From Klebsormidium nitens (taxonomy: Eukaryota > Streptophyta > Klebsormidiophyceae > Klebsormidiales > Klebsormidiaceae), in assembly GCA_000708835.1 (NCBI GenBank), contig DF237022.1, forward strand, positions 91,353 through 155,352: a stretch of 64,000 nt of DNA. The letters run 5' to 3'. This document shows, piece after piece, positions 24,415-43,400 of this stretch. The stretch's first letter is position 1. The number at the start of each line of letters is the position of its first letter. Below the pieces are notes generated by a model. The model was not told where the DNA came from, ran no database searches, and saw nothing but the letters and a program-made list of their open reading frames with translations. The position numbers and the translations under genes were made by a program.

Positions 24415-24515
24415 CATAAGTTGGTCAAGAAACTTAAGTTGGTTGTTTGTTTAGAGAAACTTAAGATTGGTCAAGAAACTTAAGTTGGTTAAGTTTCCAA
24501 ACTTAAGTTGATTGG
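24415..24515. repeat. Short tandem repeat with aaacttaagttggt units
   Basis: At least four units of aaacttaag(t/a)ttggt are visible, separated by ggtcaag or gtttgttt spacers. The cttaag core is palindromic, so the array can fold on itself. Confidence 0.7.
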
Positions 24516-26208
24516 TTGTTTCTCTATCCGGAGCCATCACACGAGTCCACAATTTTGCTTTATCCGTTTTGCAAGGCTGCTTGGCCTTCAGTGACAGCGC
24601 CGATATGCACTTCGCAATTTTGTTTCATGTCGGTAAACAAAGCGTCAGGCCGTTCGTCGAACTCAGCACAAGTAAATTTCCCCTGAATGATCCTATCTCA
24701 TCATGTGATGCAGGGAGTAAAAACGTGCCAGGCGAAAATCGCCGGATTTCGTGTTGTTGCCAACGGGGTCAGCTGTCGACCATGCTGAACTCCAGACCGA
24801 GACGACGCCGTTGTCTTGTGGTGCGAAGCGGTTCGGCAGCGTCTAAACCCTCATTATATGCCAAAGTACTTACTACCTTATGATCTTCCAGTACTAGTAC
24901 ATATTTCTTACAGCTTTGGTCATGTGTCAGGAAGACGGTTTTGGCGAGCGGCCAGTGTTCTTAGCCTGACGGATCTATTATTAAGTGTTGAGAATTTTGT
25001 TCTGATATTCTAAAAGACTGTGCATGTGAAGTTGCCGCCAAATAGGAAACAGTATTCTTTGAGGGATCGACAGATAGGGACAATACAGTTGCTAGACTTT
25101 ATAGAAATGTCATTGTAAGGGGTGACTTAATTGCAAAAGTGTCCGGTATTTATGTAAAAGACACAAGAACACAACGTATATTTGTGTTGTATTTTTCTGC
25201 GGATTGCTTCAAAGTCCTCTATCCTAGTTCTATCTGGTACTCGAGCTTTCAAGTTTATTGCGCGTGACAACGAAAACAAAGTTCGAAGAGCTTGCGGGCG
25301 CCTGGCCGGCTAAGTTCAGTTGGCCGTTGACGATCACTCGAAGCTAGCTAGTAGCAATTGCTGTACTGGCGGGATCGAACATGTATATGAGCAAAAATCG
25401 AATTAGCATATACACTGATACGGCGTTGGCGGCGGCGCTCTATCTTCCGATCGACTTAAGTTGGACACGAAACCAGCGCCATGCCATGCATTAGTATAGT
25501 ATGACGCATGAATATAATTGACGATAATTGCCGCAAAGACATCGACAATGAACACAACCCAGCCTGCTCAGCTCTGTATAGTCCCCCGCGCTGCATGCGG
25601 ATCGAGCGGCCACAATCGCGGACTCAACAGGTCCTACCAATCGATGATTGTACTGTACAATGTGCCATGGCTGGCCCGGCTTCGCAACACTATCATACTG
25701 CATCGAATGACTTATCAAAATCGTAAGGGCTGCATTGAAAACGTACATAAAATGAAGCCGCACTTTGACCTGCCAATCCGTTTGATTGGATTCAGTTGAC
25801 GATGCTCAGCTCCTACCGTTATGACCTCGGAGGCTCTTCGACAATCAAAACCTTCCCAAATCACTTCAATATTACTCAAAAAGATGCAAGACTGAGAACA
25901 GGGAACGACTCGTGCGCAGTGCTTGCTTTGACTTCGTTAGAATCAGACGTCCGGGCTGCGCTCTGTTTGGCATCTCGCCACGCTCAGCTACTTTCTCATG
26001 CATTGTCAACTAACATATGATGGCCGACACAATACTGAACCATGTCCGCAGCTTCAAAAGCTACTGGACTCTATAGCCCTTTCTGAAATGATCCTCAACT
26101 ATTAATAGGGGTGCGCCCGCACGCGGTGCAATAATAGTTTCACCAAACTTCCTCATCCGATCAATCATAGAATTGCATCATAAGCTAACCAAAAGCATTG
26201 ACCACCTT

Positions 26209-33117
<6,909 letters not shown>

Positions 33118-33629
33118 GGTGACGAGGTGGTTAACACCTTGCCTGGGAAGCAAGCGCAATGCGGCAGAGGTGGTGGTCAATCCAAATGATTCTTTCACAG
33201 AAGGGACGATGGAATGCAGACGGAGTGCGAGAGACGAAGACGCTGTGGAGGCTGGTGGACGCGAGCATTTTGTCTGGGTGAGCGAATTTGAAGTTCCCAA
33301 ATTATCTGACTGGTCGGCATTGGAATATTGTGTTGCATGATGAATCTTTGAATAAAGATACGGCGGAGCTCCTATTGCTCTGTTAAATTGTCAATTTATA
33401 TCAGGGCAGAGCCAGGCCCAGAGATTGAATTTGTTTGAATGGAGAATTGCAGATGATCACTTCAACACTTGGTTCGAAGCAGAGGAAAAGGAGGCGTTGG
33501 CGCAACGAGAAGCCATTAGTGGCACTGTTTGCAAAAGCTACGGTGCTCTGCTGTGTGCTGTTTGATTGCCAGCCATACTGAGGAATTTTGCAGGCAGGGT
33601 TTGTTTCAAAATAATCCTTGTGAAAAGCG
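33118..33629. promoter_or_regulatory. Shared divergent promoter region of SPDS and pinin
   Basis: Only 512 bases separate the two start codons, which point away from each other. Both 5' UTRs and both core promoters must lie here unless there are upstream non-coding exons. No canonical TATA box was placed with confidence. The arrangement suggests co-regulation of two housekeeping genes; that is inference. Confidence 0.6.
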
Positions 33630-36600
33630 ATGGAGGGGGAGAAAACTGAGGAACAGCTGCGGGGCGAATTGGCGCTTTTGGAGGAGCAGCAGAGAGAGGT
33701 CAGGACCTTCTTATTTGTACCGGTCGACTCACCACCAATTGCTTCCACTAACTAATGCGGAGGATGTGAAGAGCACAGAGCTGTTGATCTGCTTTTTAGA
33801 GCACTGCTAAATACTTCAAAGGTCGAAATCACTTCATCGTGCCGTCTGCTGAGAATAGATTTGCGAGTGTTGGTAATGGTTTCCAGTTCTTTGTTGATCA
33901 GAGCAGAACTTTTGAACCGTGACAGTGTTTGATGCTGACCTTCTTTTCGACGGCTAGCAGAGTACGCATTGCTTTGTGACCATTCCTCCACTCTTACCTT
34001 TTCTGAAATCCTAGTGGTGTATTTTGGGAAGCTTAGCAATCGCATCTTCTTTGTGGATTCTTTCCATTTTGACGCTGGCGAATTTTCGTCATATCTGAAT
34101 GCAAACTTTTTTTGGTGAAAGGCATCCAAAAAGGGAATGCGATCAGCATCACACCTTCATAATTCAGTAAACAAAACGGAAAGGTCATTCGGTGTTTCCC
34201 AAGCTCTTCTCTTGCCCCCCAGGTTGATCAACGCCTCCGAGAGCAACGGAACATTCTCAGCAGGGGGCGTGGTGCACCAGGCGGGGGACCCCCCGGGAGA
34301 GGCAGAGGATTCGGCGGAATCTATGCAAGGGGCCGGGGGGGTTTACTGCCTCCGGGGGGGATGGGCCGCCCCATGAGAGGCCCCCCCTATCAAGCGCGGC
34401 CACCTCTTAGAGAACCAGAAGATTCTCTAGCCCGAAAGCGGCTCTCGTCGGCAATTGTTATTGTTAGTCCCTCTTCGTCCTGATTTCCCTCGTTCTTTCT
34501 GCTCGTTTTGCCACACAGATGCTCTCAAACTGCTCTTCTGGTTGTTCCGCTGCTAGGCACACTGTTTGTAGGCAGTTTTGTGATCACAAGGAGGGGGGAA
34601 GTGGTTCTCCCCAATTGCATAGGTTGTACAACCAGATTGGTTGCATACTTGCGAAGCTTTCAACAGTTGATCCCAAACATTTTCCTGAGGCATGTTGCAT
34701 TGATAATGACCCGGATCTTGCCTTCTTCCTCTCACCGCGTGCCCCACGTGCTTTGAGGAGAGTGGTTGCTTTTGGTTTACCAACCCGAGATAGCAGGTGG
34801 TCAACTTCCGGTTTTCAGTCCGTCCTTGTCGATCTCGGAACCAATGTACACAAAATTCTACTGAGATGGCTGAGAGCAACATTCATGCGAGTTCCCTTGA
34901 GTCGTTCCGCAAGTGTCATTGCAGTACTCCGCATAACGCAATCTCAGAACGCACCCATCAGTGAACCAACAGGCACCGTCCAACAGGCATTGAGAGGTCG
35001 TTGACGCTTTCTCTCTCAAAAGAATTTGCTGATCTGACGGCAGTCATACAAGCAGTACCACGTGCTCGCTTTCAAAGCGCGCCGCCAAAAAAAATGTTGA
35101 GTTGACAGTATAGCCGAGAAGCATCCTTCGCTGTCGGTATGTGACATCAGGCAGTACAACCCACCCTTCCTTGCTTGCGTGAAGAACGGTAGCACCAATT
35201 CCATAACAATATTCAACGGAGAGGCATGCTCCGCTGTCGCTATTAATAACAATGGTCTTTTCAAATCATCCCAGGACGATGTTTCCGGAACGAACGCAGA
35301 GGCGGCTCCTCCGCCAAAGCGGCGCCAGCTGTCGTCAGTTGTAGCCCGCGCCGATGGAGAGGGACCCCCCCAGGTGGCGATGGATCAAGAACCGACTGCG
35401 AGGGGAGGGACGGAAGCTGGTGTGTTGGAAGAGACGAGAGGGGAGCCGCACCCGCCTCAGCAGAGAGATGGCCCCCGACGAAACTTTCTGGTGAGCTACC
35501 AGGGCTCCTGAAAAGCAAGGACCACATCTTTCAAGAAGAGTATTGAAAGCGTCCAAGAAGGGCGACGGTACAGTAGTTCGTTGAGCCCCGTAAAAACGTT
35601 CAGTTTGGCGCCGCAACATGTTGTCCCTGCATTCAACGGGCCCCAGGGCTGGTCTTTTTCCGACTCTGGCCTCGCTTCTCGGCGTTGGGGGAAGGCAGTT
35701 GTTCTCTTTGGGCGGAGCGCAGCTTCTTGGGAGCGAGCTCGCGTGTAAAGGCCACACGGCGCACTTCTGCAAGCGCAAGGCGGTTTGATTTTAACAGTCG
35801 CGACAACTTGGAAGCCGGGGCGGCGCCTTGGGGCACTCGTGGAGCTTTTCTTTTCCCTCTTCAGAGGACGCAGCAAGCGGAAAGTCCAGTGTTTGCAACA
35901 TGGAATTTCTGTGCATCTGGCCTTGATTTTTCAAACTATTAGGATGTCCGGGGAAAGCTCTTTCGCAGGAAAGGAGGTTGTGTCTTTGCAGGCCGAAGCC
36001 GTTTTGACCCACTTGTTAGAAGTATTAACGCGCTGCCACTTGGGCTACACTGGCGCAAGTGTAGCCCGAGTGGGCTAGACTAGCGCGTTAATACTTCTAA
36101 TAAAAATGCGGTGACCGGACTGGGTTCGATTCCCAACGAGAACAAGAAAGTATTGCGGCTGGCTGTGCAAGAAGGTTGATTCGCGTCTTGACCCGGTCTT
36201 GACTGCGGTCTTGACCGAGTCTTTGCAGGCCGAAGCGGCCTTTCGTGCGGTCAAGCGTCCAATCAGGACCACCTTTACACAGAGCTCTCGAATTGGAGAA
36301 AGAATACAGAGTCTTTTCTTTGCAGACGCGAGATGGTTTGGGCCCAAATAAGTACGACCCCCCCGAGGAGGCGGCGGCGCCGCCCCGGGTGGTCCCGGAG
36401 ATCAGCGCTCCCGAAGTGAAGCGGAGCCGGCGGCTGTTTGGCGCGCTGCTCGGTACGCTCGCGCAGTTCAGGAAGGAGGACGAGAAGGAGAAGAGCTCGG
36501 ACGCGCACATGAAACGGCTGACGTCACAGCAGCGGGTGAGGGCAGAAGTGTATGCAAACTTGAGATTGTCCTGTACTTTCGCCGTCCAAGAGCTGCTTGT

Positions 36601-39160
36601 GGATTTTGCGAAGCTTCGGAAGGAGGACGAGAAGGAGAAGAGCTCGCATGCGCACATGAAACGGCTGACGTCACTGCAGCGGGTGAGTGGCATCTTCCTG
36701 ACGATTGTAGGAGCCCGTTCTTCTCATGGACAGGAAGTACACAACGTTTGCGGGGTTTTCCTCTTCTTCTTCTCTCATTTCTCCTTTCTTCCCGGGCTGT
36801 TGCTCGAAATGCTCGCGCAGATGACGAAAGTGGACGAGAAGAAGAGCTCGGCCGCGCAGGAGAATTGGCTGACGTCTTTGCAGCGGACTATCACAAAGCG
36901 TTTCGAGCATGATGGGGCTTGCCGCTTCCGATCTTAAAGAGGGCGTCGGGGACATGTCCCACCTTTGGCGACAGAAAGGCCCGTGCATAGCTGTTTTGGT
37001 CGCTCAATGCCCATGACAACATACTTTTGGTAGCGACACCGCAAGTAGTGCCCATGCCATGAAGTCGCCGCGCAGCCACGTGGGGTATACCTAGTCTGAC
37101 GCCCTCTTTAAAGAACAAAACGATAAGCGATCTTAATCGCTAACAGCGCTTTCGAGCACATATTATCACGCTGGAACGTCCCAAGGTAGTGTAATCAGAA
37201 GGAGAGCTCTCCTAAGGTATTCACGTTGAAAAGCGGAACATTTGTTGGATCATCACGAAATCAGAGAAGCTCACAGCAGACATAAGGGTTACGAGAACCA
37301 TATTCCATCATTTTCCCTCTAAGCAGTCCACTGAGGCTTTTCGGCAAGCAGATAATATCGTCTTTCTTTTCCGGGGTGAAAGACCAGGGAGACATATTTT
37401 GTCGTGACGTTTCTTTCCCGGGCGAAAGACCGAACGCCAACTTTCTGAGTTCGCAGGACTGATCAGAAGCCTCTCGAGTCGTCCGCACTGAAAACTCGAG
37501 TCCTAGTCTTCAAAAGTGTTCATAAACCCCTTCCTTGCAGGCGGAAGAACGAACACGGGAGTTGCAAGACAAGGCGCGGAAGCTCGAACGGGAAGCCGCT
37601 TTGGCGAAGCGAGAGAAGGACCTGGTATTGAGAAACCGGCTCGCGGCCAAGACGGACGAGAAGCAGCTGGAGATCCTGTTTCTAAAGTGGACCGCGCACG
37701 AAAAACAGCTGACTGGGTTCCTGAGGTGAGGCTTTTTTTGGTCCAGCGGGTCTGTGAAGGTTGCGATAGAGTCGTTCTGGTCCTTTTGAGCGTCTTGAGT
37801 AAGGAGGAGTTGAAGCAGTCAAAAAGCTACGACAGAAGGTTGTATACTTTGCATTGGTTGCATGAAGATCTTGAAGTAGTCACGCCTGCTTGCCGCACAA
37901 TTGACATTGTAGAGGAGGGAGAACCCTTCTTTGCCGAGTGCTTCATCCTGAGTTCCGCTTGCAACGGCATTCGACCCCGTGTAAAAGCAAAATTGGATCC
38001 CTTAGGAGTGCTAGTTTTCTTTTCCTCCACTCGTAAGCGTCAGTTCCGCACCGGCGTCAGCTTTCCCTGCGCCGTAATGGGCGGTACGACTCGCTTTAAA
38101 GTGATCAATCAGCGTTTTATATGCCCTGGTTTGCCTCAGTCTCCCCTTTTGTCGCGACCTAGTTTTAAGGCGGGCTTCCGAAAACTGTTCCCCCGAGCTG
38201 CTTGTTCTCCGAAGCACGAAAGCTGACTGGTCATATTGCTAGTTTTCAAGGCTGCCAGCGTAATATAGGTTCATGCCTAAGATCGTCTTAGTTGGCTCGC
38301 TTCGTGGCAGTCAAGTACGAGTCTCGGTCACAAATGTACTTCGTTTCGTGAGCTTTGCCGCTCTAATGCCAATCACGAAACTTCCAAAGAGAATGTTTGT
38401 CCATTTCGATCGCCTGACTTCGTACCAACATCCAAGGATTGCTTGGCTTTCTGAAGCGTTCGTCCTCACCCATTGATCTCGTCGTTTCAACCCCCTGGTT
38501 ACTTTCGTCTCGACCCGCGAAATAAATTCCTTCTAAGCCCTTGGTTATACGCGTCCTAACCCTCTGAATACATTTGCCTAAGCCTCAAGGCGCTTGTCCT
38601 AACCCCTGAACTTAACCCTGAAACCCTTTGCCTTCAGGACAAAGACTGAGCCGCACCTTTTCTACGTCCCCGCCAAGCACAACGAGGCGTCCCAAAAACT
38701 GTTCGACGTCCGGCAGCAAGAGTTTGAAGAGTGGCGCGCGTCGCGGCGGGCGGAGCTCACCCAGTACGAGCAGCAGCTGCAGGAGGAAGCTCTAAGGGTT
38801 CCCGAGTCCGGGCGGTGGGGTGCTGACGCCTCTAAAAGTGCCATGCCGGAAACTGCGCCGGGAATTGCGCCGGAGGCTGTGGCAACGGCAAGAAAGATGG
38901 ATGTGGACGATGGGGGGCATGGAGACTATATGGAAATTGGCCGTGAGGAGAAGGGACACGAGGGGCCGGATAACGGGATTGCGGAGGGCGCAAATGGGAA
39001 CGAGGGGGAAGGAGACGAGGCGATGAGAAAAGAGCCGAGAGTAAAGTCGAAAAGCGAGCGGTTGAGTAAAATCCACGATTCGGATGAGGAGGAGGAGGGG
39101 TATGATCCGACGGACCTGGATAAATTGCTTGTAGGTGACGAACAAGATGACGAGCTCTAA
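33630..39160 (+). CDS. PNN: Pinin (PNN/SDK/memA family), six exons
   Basis: Exons: 33630-33698, 34223-34462, 35275-35490, 36326-36535, 37541-37725, 38638-39160, giving 480 residues with all phases consistent. Residues 1-23 form a short helix (EEQLRGELALLEEQQRE) continued by VDQRLREQR, as in pinin N-termini. Residues about 36-80 are RGG/Gly/Pro-rich (RGRGFGGIYARGRGGLLPPG). The pinin domain follows: RSRRLFGALLGTLAQFRKED, the coiled coil ELQDKARKLEREAALAKREK, then FLRTKTEPHLFYVPAKHNEA, the family's most diagnostic block. The tail is acidic (SDEEEEGYDPTDLDKLLVGD). Pinin associates with the spliceosome and exon-junction factors (ASAP/PSAP) and promotes splicing, so the protein should be nuclear. 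Introns 3 and 4 hold a hairpin, exon echoes and an inverted-repeat element. The exon 2 donor (gttagt) is the least certain site. Confidence 0.88.
36016..36100. repeat. 85-base hairpin in pinin intron 3
   Basis: The left arm starts TTAGAAGTATTAACGCGCT and is perfectly complementary over 19 bases to the right end (36082-36100). After a small asymmetric bulge a second stem pairs ccacttgggctacact with agtgtagcccgagtggg (one mismatch). The loop is ggcgca. This is a pre-miRNA-like or foldback element. The right arm carries a tRNA A-box-like TAGCCCGAGTGG. Confidence 0.8.
36060..36145 (+). other. tRNA-like sequence (A box and perfect B box), degraded
   Basis: TAGCCCGAGTGGG resembles the internal A box. 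About 60 bases later, tGGGTTCGATTCCCa (36121-36135) is a perfect T-arm/B box with a 4-bp stem. An acttctaat segment between them could be an anticodon loop with TCT (Arg-like). The acceptor ends do not pair and the anticodon stem is weak, so this is not a functional tRNA by eye. A tRNA-derived SINE head or tRNA relic is more likely. Confidence 0.45.
36601..36896 (+). repeat. Two copies of the pinin exon 4 3' edge
   Basis: The true 3' edge is 36448-36540. Copy 1 (36601-36688) is about 90 percent identical from gaaggaggacgagaaggaga on, reads RKEDEKEKSSHAHMKRLTS and keeps a perfect gtgagt donor. Copy 2 (36802-36896) reads AQMTKVDEKKSSAAQE and LTSLQR but its donor has decayed (cagcgg|actatc). Both are downstream of the real donor and in open frame, so copy 1 could act as an alternative exon end. 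Confidence 0.88.
36934..37112. mobile_element. Short inverted-repeat element (MITE-like)
   Basis: TTAAAGAGGGCGTC at the left and its reverse complement GACGCCCTCTTTAAAG at the right enclose about 180 bases without coding potential, inside pinin intron 4. The internal sequence adjoining the ends is only weakly inverted (ccac, ggcgac blocks). The same end motif occurs singly near 24202 and, in part, near 12668. No target-site duplication was established. Confidence 0.5.
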
Positions 39161-40442
39161 GCATTGATCGGCATGCTCGCGGTTCCCAAGGTATCGATGA
39201 GAGCTATGGCAACACCTGCTCCTAATCATACTTGAAGCCTTCTCGCGACCTCCGTACGAGCCAATCCGTAAATACCTCATGTTCACTCGAAGGCTCGTCA
39301 AGCAAGCAAACCTGTACCTGCATTCAGAAATTGATCTTCATTAGTACAGTTACGACGGTAGCTGCCGTACCTGTGGCCAACTCGTTGGTAAAAGGTTGTG
39401 GGGCGGCCTACGCGCAATGTGTTTTGAGTAATCATTCCTGCGGCATTGCGTTGGCGCAAGCGGGCATGGCATCTCGGTTCCTAGACTGAGTTGAGCACAT
39501 GCAACGTCCGTGATCGGCCTGCCCTGTGCATGCGCCGGGCCTCAATGAATTTGATGACATTTGATATTGCGACCACCTATAACTCGTTTACAGATTTGTA
39601 AGTACGTCGACGACGTCGGAAGTCAATTATATGACTGAGGTGGGCCTGCCAGCTGTTCTAATCCGGAGCCTTGGCCAAGCAGCTGCTGTTCATATATATC
39701 AGATTCACGTAATTGCTATCATGGATCGTTCAGGATCCTTGCATGCCCGGGTCGCCGCTCGATCAATTGCAAACATGATGCAGGGGGCCCATATATGCGC
39801 AGCGCCGCACCACGTCCATCCGATCTCCGCGTTACTCCGCATCCGATCATCGGATGCTATCTTACTCCGTAAGACAAATGGTGGCCGGCTGCGGCAATTA
39901 TTCCAGCCGCTGGCGCTGCCCGGTTCCTTCAACAGTTGGAGAATCAGCACATTCAAAAGCAATTACATGGACGGTCTGGAGTCCCTCGTGTGGCCCTGCT
40001 AGTTACTGCACAGGAGCCTGCCCTCACGACGCTGCGCGCGCGTGTATGTCCGCCAATGATATAATGCCCTAATTCAGCCTTTCCGCAATGAGATTATACG
40101 AATCCTGGCGCGCTTGAGACATACAATTCTAATCTGCGATATTATGGTTTACCAGCTCGCGGCTAGAATCTAGCGGGCCCCGATAGATAAGCGAGTTCTG
40201 CGTTGTGGTCAGTATTGTCTCACCCGGGTCGGACAACTGTGCGGACAGTCTGTGATACGATTGGCCTACTTTCACCTCCTATGACTCTATATGCGCGTGC
40301 GTTTCGCCCCAGGCTTATTCAAGGCGCTTAGTTAGTTCATAAATAGGGCTGTGCGTGCTGACACCCCTTTGCTTTTATGGCGAGTGCGTGACTGCTTATG
40401 AGCTTCTATTCGCGTGCACTGAAAATGCAAGTCCTGCTTACG
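39161..40442. other. Convergent intergenic region
   Basis: It lies between the 3' ends of pinin (plus) and alpha-galactosidase (minus). Frames are short and unrecognised. No repeats of note were seen. Confidence 0.45.
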
Positions 40443-43400
40443 CTATACTGCATCGAAATCTCCAGTCCTCGACCTACTGATACGCGTGCTGGCCTCGCGC
40501 TTGAGGCCACTCCGCTGCGTCCGGATGGGCGACTCCCGTTCCGGCCGCTCGTGGAGCGGAACCCGTTCCCCCTTGGAATCGGAGGAGCTCCGCTTATAGC
40601 CCGCGCCGGCGCCGCCCGATGGGCCTTGCGCGGCCCAACCCCTAAACCTCTTCGTCCCAAAAAATACGGAGAAGCCCACCAGAGAAACTAGAGCGAGGCC
40701 AACGGCTATGATCCAAGGGGTGACGAAGCCGCCGCCGAAGGGCTCCCAAGTCCAGAAACTAGACCAGGGAGATTGAACCGGGGACAAAATGAGGAGAACC
40801 GTTCCGTGAGGAGCGACCGGGAAAGGGCCCATGTTGGTCGCGTGAGTGCCCGGTAGATTTGCGCCCTGAAAGTGAGAAAGTGAAGTCAATCTTGTTCTTG
40901 TTTTGTGCAGATCATTTCAAAGAGGAAGACATGGCAAAGAGGAAAGAATGAATAGATTATGTTCCTGTGTTGCGCGCATCATTTGGAAGGGAAAATACAT
41001 GGCTCCCTGGCAAGAAGAAAGCAGAAGCAATCGGATTTTTCGGAATTGCACGCTTCAGTTTTTCTCTTGGGGTAAGACCCAGAGTTCTGGTAGCCTCTTT
41101 GCCCGCAGGCCATGGACGAAGAGACTTTGATACACTCCAAGATTTGAACCCCGGCCGAACGTTTGACAGCGACCCACACGATTCGAGAAGGAGTTTGGAG
41201 GAAGACCCAATACGTATCGCTGAAACATCGCAGCTTTGCCTGCGACTACTCGTCGATACCGAAGAAGAGAAAAGAAGCAGTCGGAAAGAGACAGCGACTC
41301 TCAGCCCGCCAAGGGATTGGACCCACCCGCCAGACGTCACGTGCCGTCATCCTGGCGTCACTCTCCAGCCCCACGGTCCGCCAGTCGACCAGAATCTGCT
41401 GTACGGCGTCGCGGTTCCGGTTCACGAGTGCCACGACGACGCGTCCCCCGGTGAGAGGCCCCGCCCACACGTCCCAGTCGCTTGAGTTGAAGCGCTTGGT
41501 GGCTTGCTTGCCCAGAGGATCTGCTCGGGGGTTGATTGAGTAGATTAGAGAGTTTATCTTAAAGGATAATTGTGTGAGGAACTCGACGAGGACGGGTGGG
41601 CCCCGGTGGGGTTAGTTTGGGGGTTTGATTGGGGTTAGTTTGGGGGTTAGGGTGGGATGGGGTGCGGAGCATTTTAAGTTGTGTCAGGCTTTTGGTATTG
41701 ATTAGCGAATCTTCAATGATTTCTAGCCCCTGATTAGCATGGAAATTTATGGATATGACAACAGGCCGGTCAGCTTCCACGCTCGCGTTGAAGCGCTTGG
41801 TGGCCTACTTGCCGAAGGAGTCTGCCCGGGAGAAACTGACCGGTCAGCGTTTTTTAGGGTCTCAGAAAAATGCGGTTTTGACATCTAGGGATTTTGAGGA
41901 TTCCGAATCAGTAATTAGGGAGTTAACACCGTACTGAACTGAAAGTACTGGTCCCAAAATCTGGAGCCGAAGGTTTACACGAAGCTACTGGACAAGTCGC
42001 GAATCCAATAGAGTCCCAGGGTACGTTTCATTCCTAGGTTGTGGTCAAAACGCTTGGTTGCCTGCTTACCAGGGAATTTGCCCGGGGACGATTAACCAAT
42101 CAGGTCTTGAATCAAGAATCCGAGAGAGGACGCGATGACGACACTGGTAATATTCGACTGTACGCTTCTGCCAGAATCATTTGCCAGCCTGCTTGCCTTT
42201 GGGGGGGTGGGGGGAGCAAAAAGTCGGGTCAGGAAACGACATTGATGACAATCGGATTTGGCGTTGGTCGAAGATTGTTGTTGCAGCGAGTCTGAGCTTA
42301 CAAGGCAGCGAATCTGTCCCCAAAAACTACTTGCTTAAGGTTGTCATTTGAAAGACGTCTTCCAAACAAGCAACTAGTTCTACTTCAGCTTCTGGCAAAT
42401 CATGCCCCCACTAGACAATCTCCTCTCGCTGTCATGGGAAACCGATGCACTGGAAGCGACTCGACTTTGGAAACGCGATGAGTGCCCATCACGATACACC
42501 TAAAATTCCAGCGAAACAGGAGGGCTTCGCTGGAAGCAGCTCGCACAATCGCAGACCCCAAGTGCTCCCATCAACGTGCACAGTTTACGGGTAACGAGAG
42601 CGAAGCCACTTCATGAAGCGCTGCTGAGCGGAAGTCCTAGCGACCGATCAGGAGGATAGAACTATTCGGCACATCAAACTCGCTAACGCTCGGCAAACAC
42701 AAGCATACCGAATCTCGCTATCAGCACGCTGCGGTAACCCTAAGAACGGGAGAAAGAAGCGTCTCCTACCTTGGTTGATTGCGATGACTTCGCGGTTCTT
42801 GAGGATGGCCAGCCGCTTGGACCCCATTTGTGACGGGTCGTACCCAATGATCAGCGGACTCTGCAGAGCACGAGAGCGGCTTGGTAAGGAAGGTAAAACA
42901 GAAGTTTCCCGGCAACAAATGCTTCTGTACTGTTACAGTTGACAAGCGACAAGACCAACCATCGGCCTTAAGCTGTCGGAGTAAACGAAACTGGACGGCT
43001 CATGTCAAAAAGGACGTGTCGAACCGGAAAACGCACTTGGCTTGAACCCGGGTCACCCCCTGGCTTGTCACTGTTGTCTCGACGTTCGGTTTCCCGTCCA
43101 CAAATTGAATTGCGATCCAGAATGTTCAGTGGCTTGACGCTCACCCAGTTGCAGTTTCAAGTGAGAAGATCCGGTCTTAAAGTGCACAAAAGGTCGAAGT
43201 CAAGACAAGCTCAGGGACTAATCCCCAGAGTTCGAAGGTGCTTTGCGGTCAAGGAGCCTTTTCTACTCGATGTTCATTTGACGAGAGAAGCGTGTACGTC
43301 CTGACCAGGTCCAAAACGTGCAGCTACCAGGAAGCACGTGTCAGGTTCTGCACAACACGTGGGAAGTGTGAATGCCACGTGGCAGCTTCCGGTGCCTTAC

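Larger units (their letters stand above)
23519..26208. other. Intergenic, repeat-bearing
   Basis: This stretch lies between the 3' ends of SGNH gene B and spermidine synthase. It contains a decayed direct duplication (23565-23920), one unassigned minus-strand open frame (23906-24280) and a cttaagtt-rich tandem repeat (24415-24515). Beyond 24.6 kb I see nothing gene-like. Confidence 0.45.

Noticed and set aside
36245-36937. Long plus-strand open frame of 230 codons
   Set aside because: It is real exon 4 plus its intronic echoes read through; splice sites and pinin homology define a shorter exon (36326-36535).
43041-43070. tRNA T-arm-like gggttcaagcc on the minus strand
   Set aside because: Does not satisfy the B-box spacing and has no cloverleaf partners.
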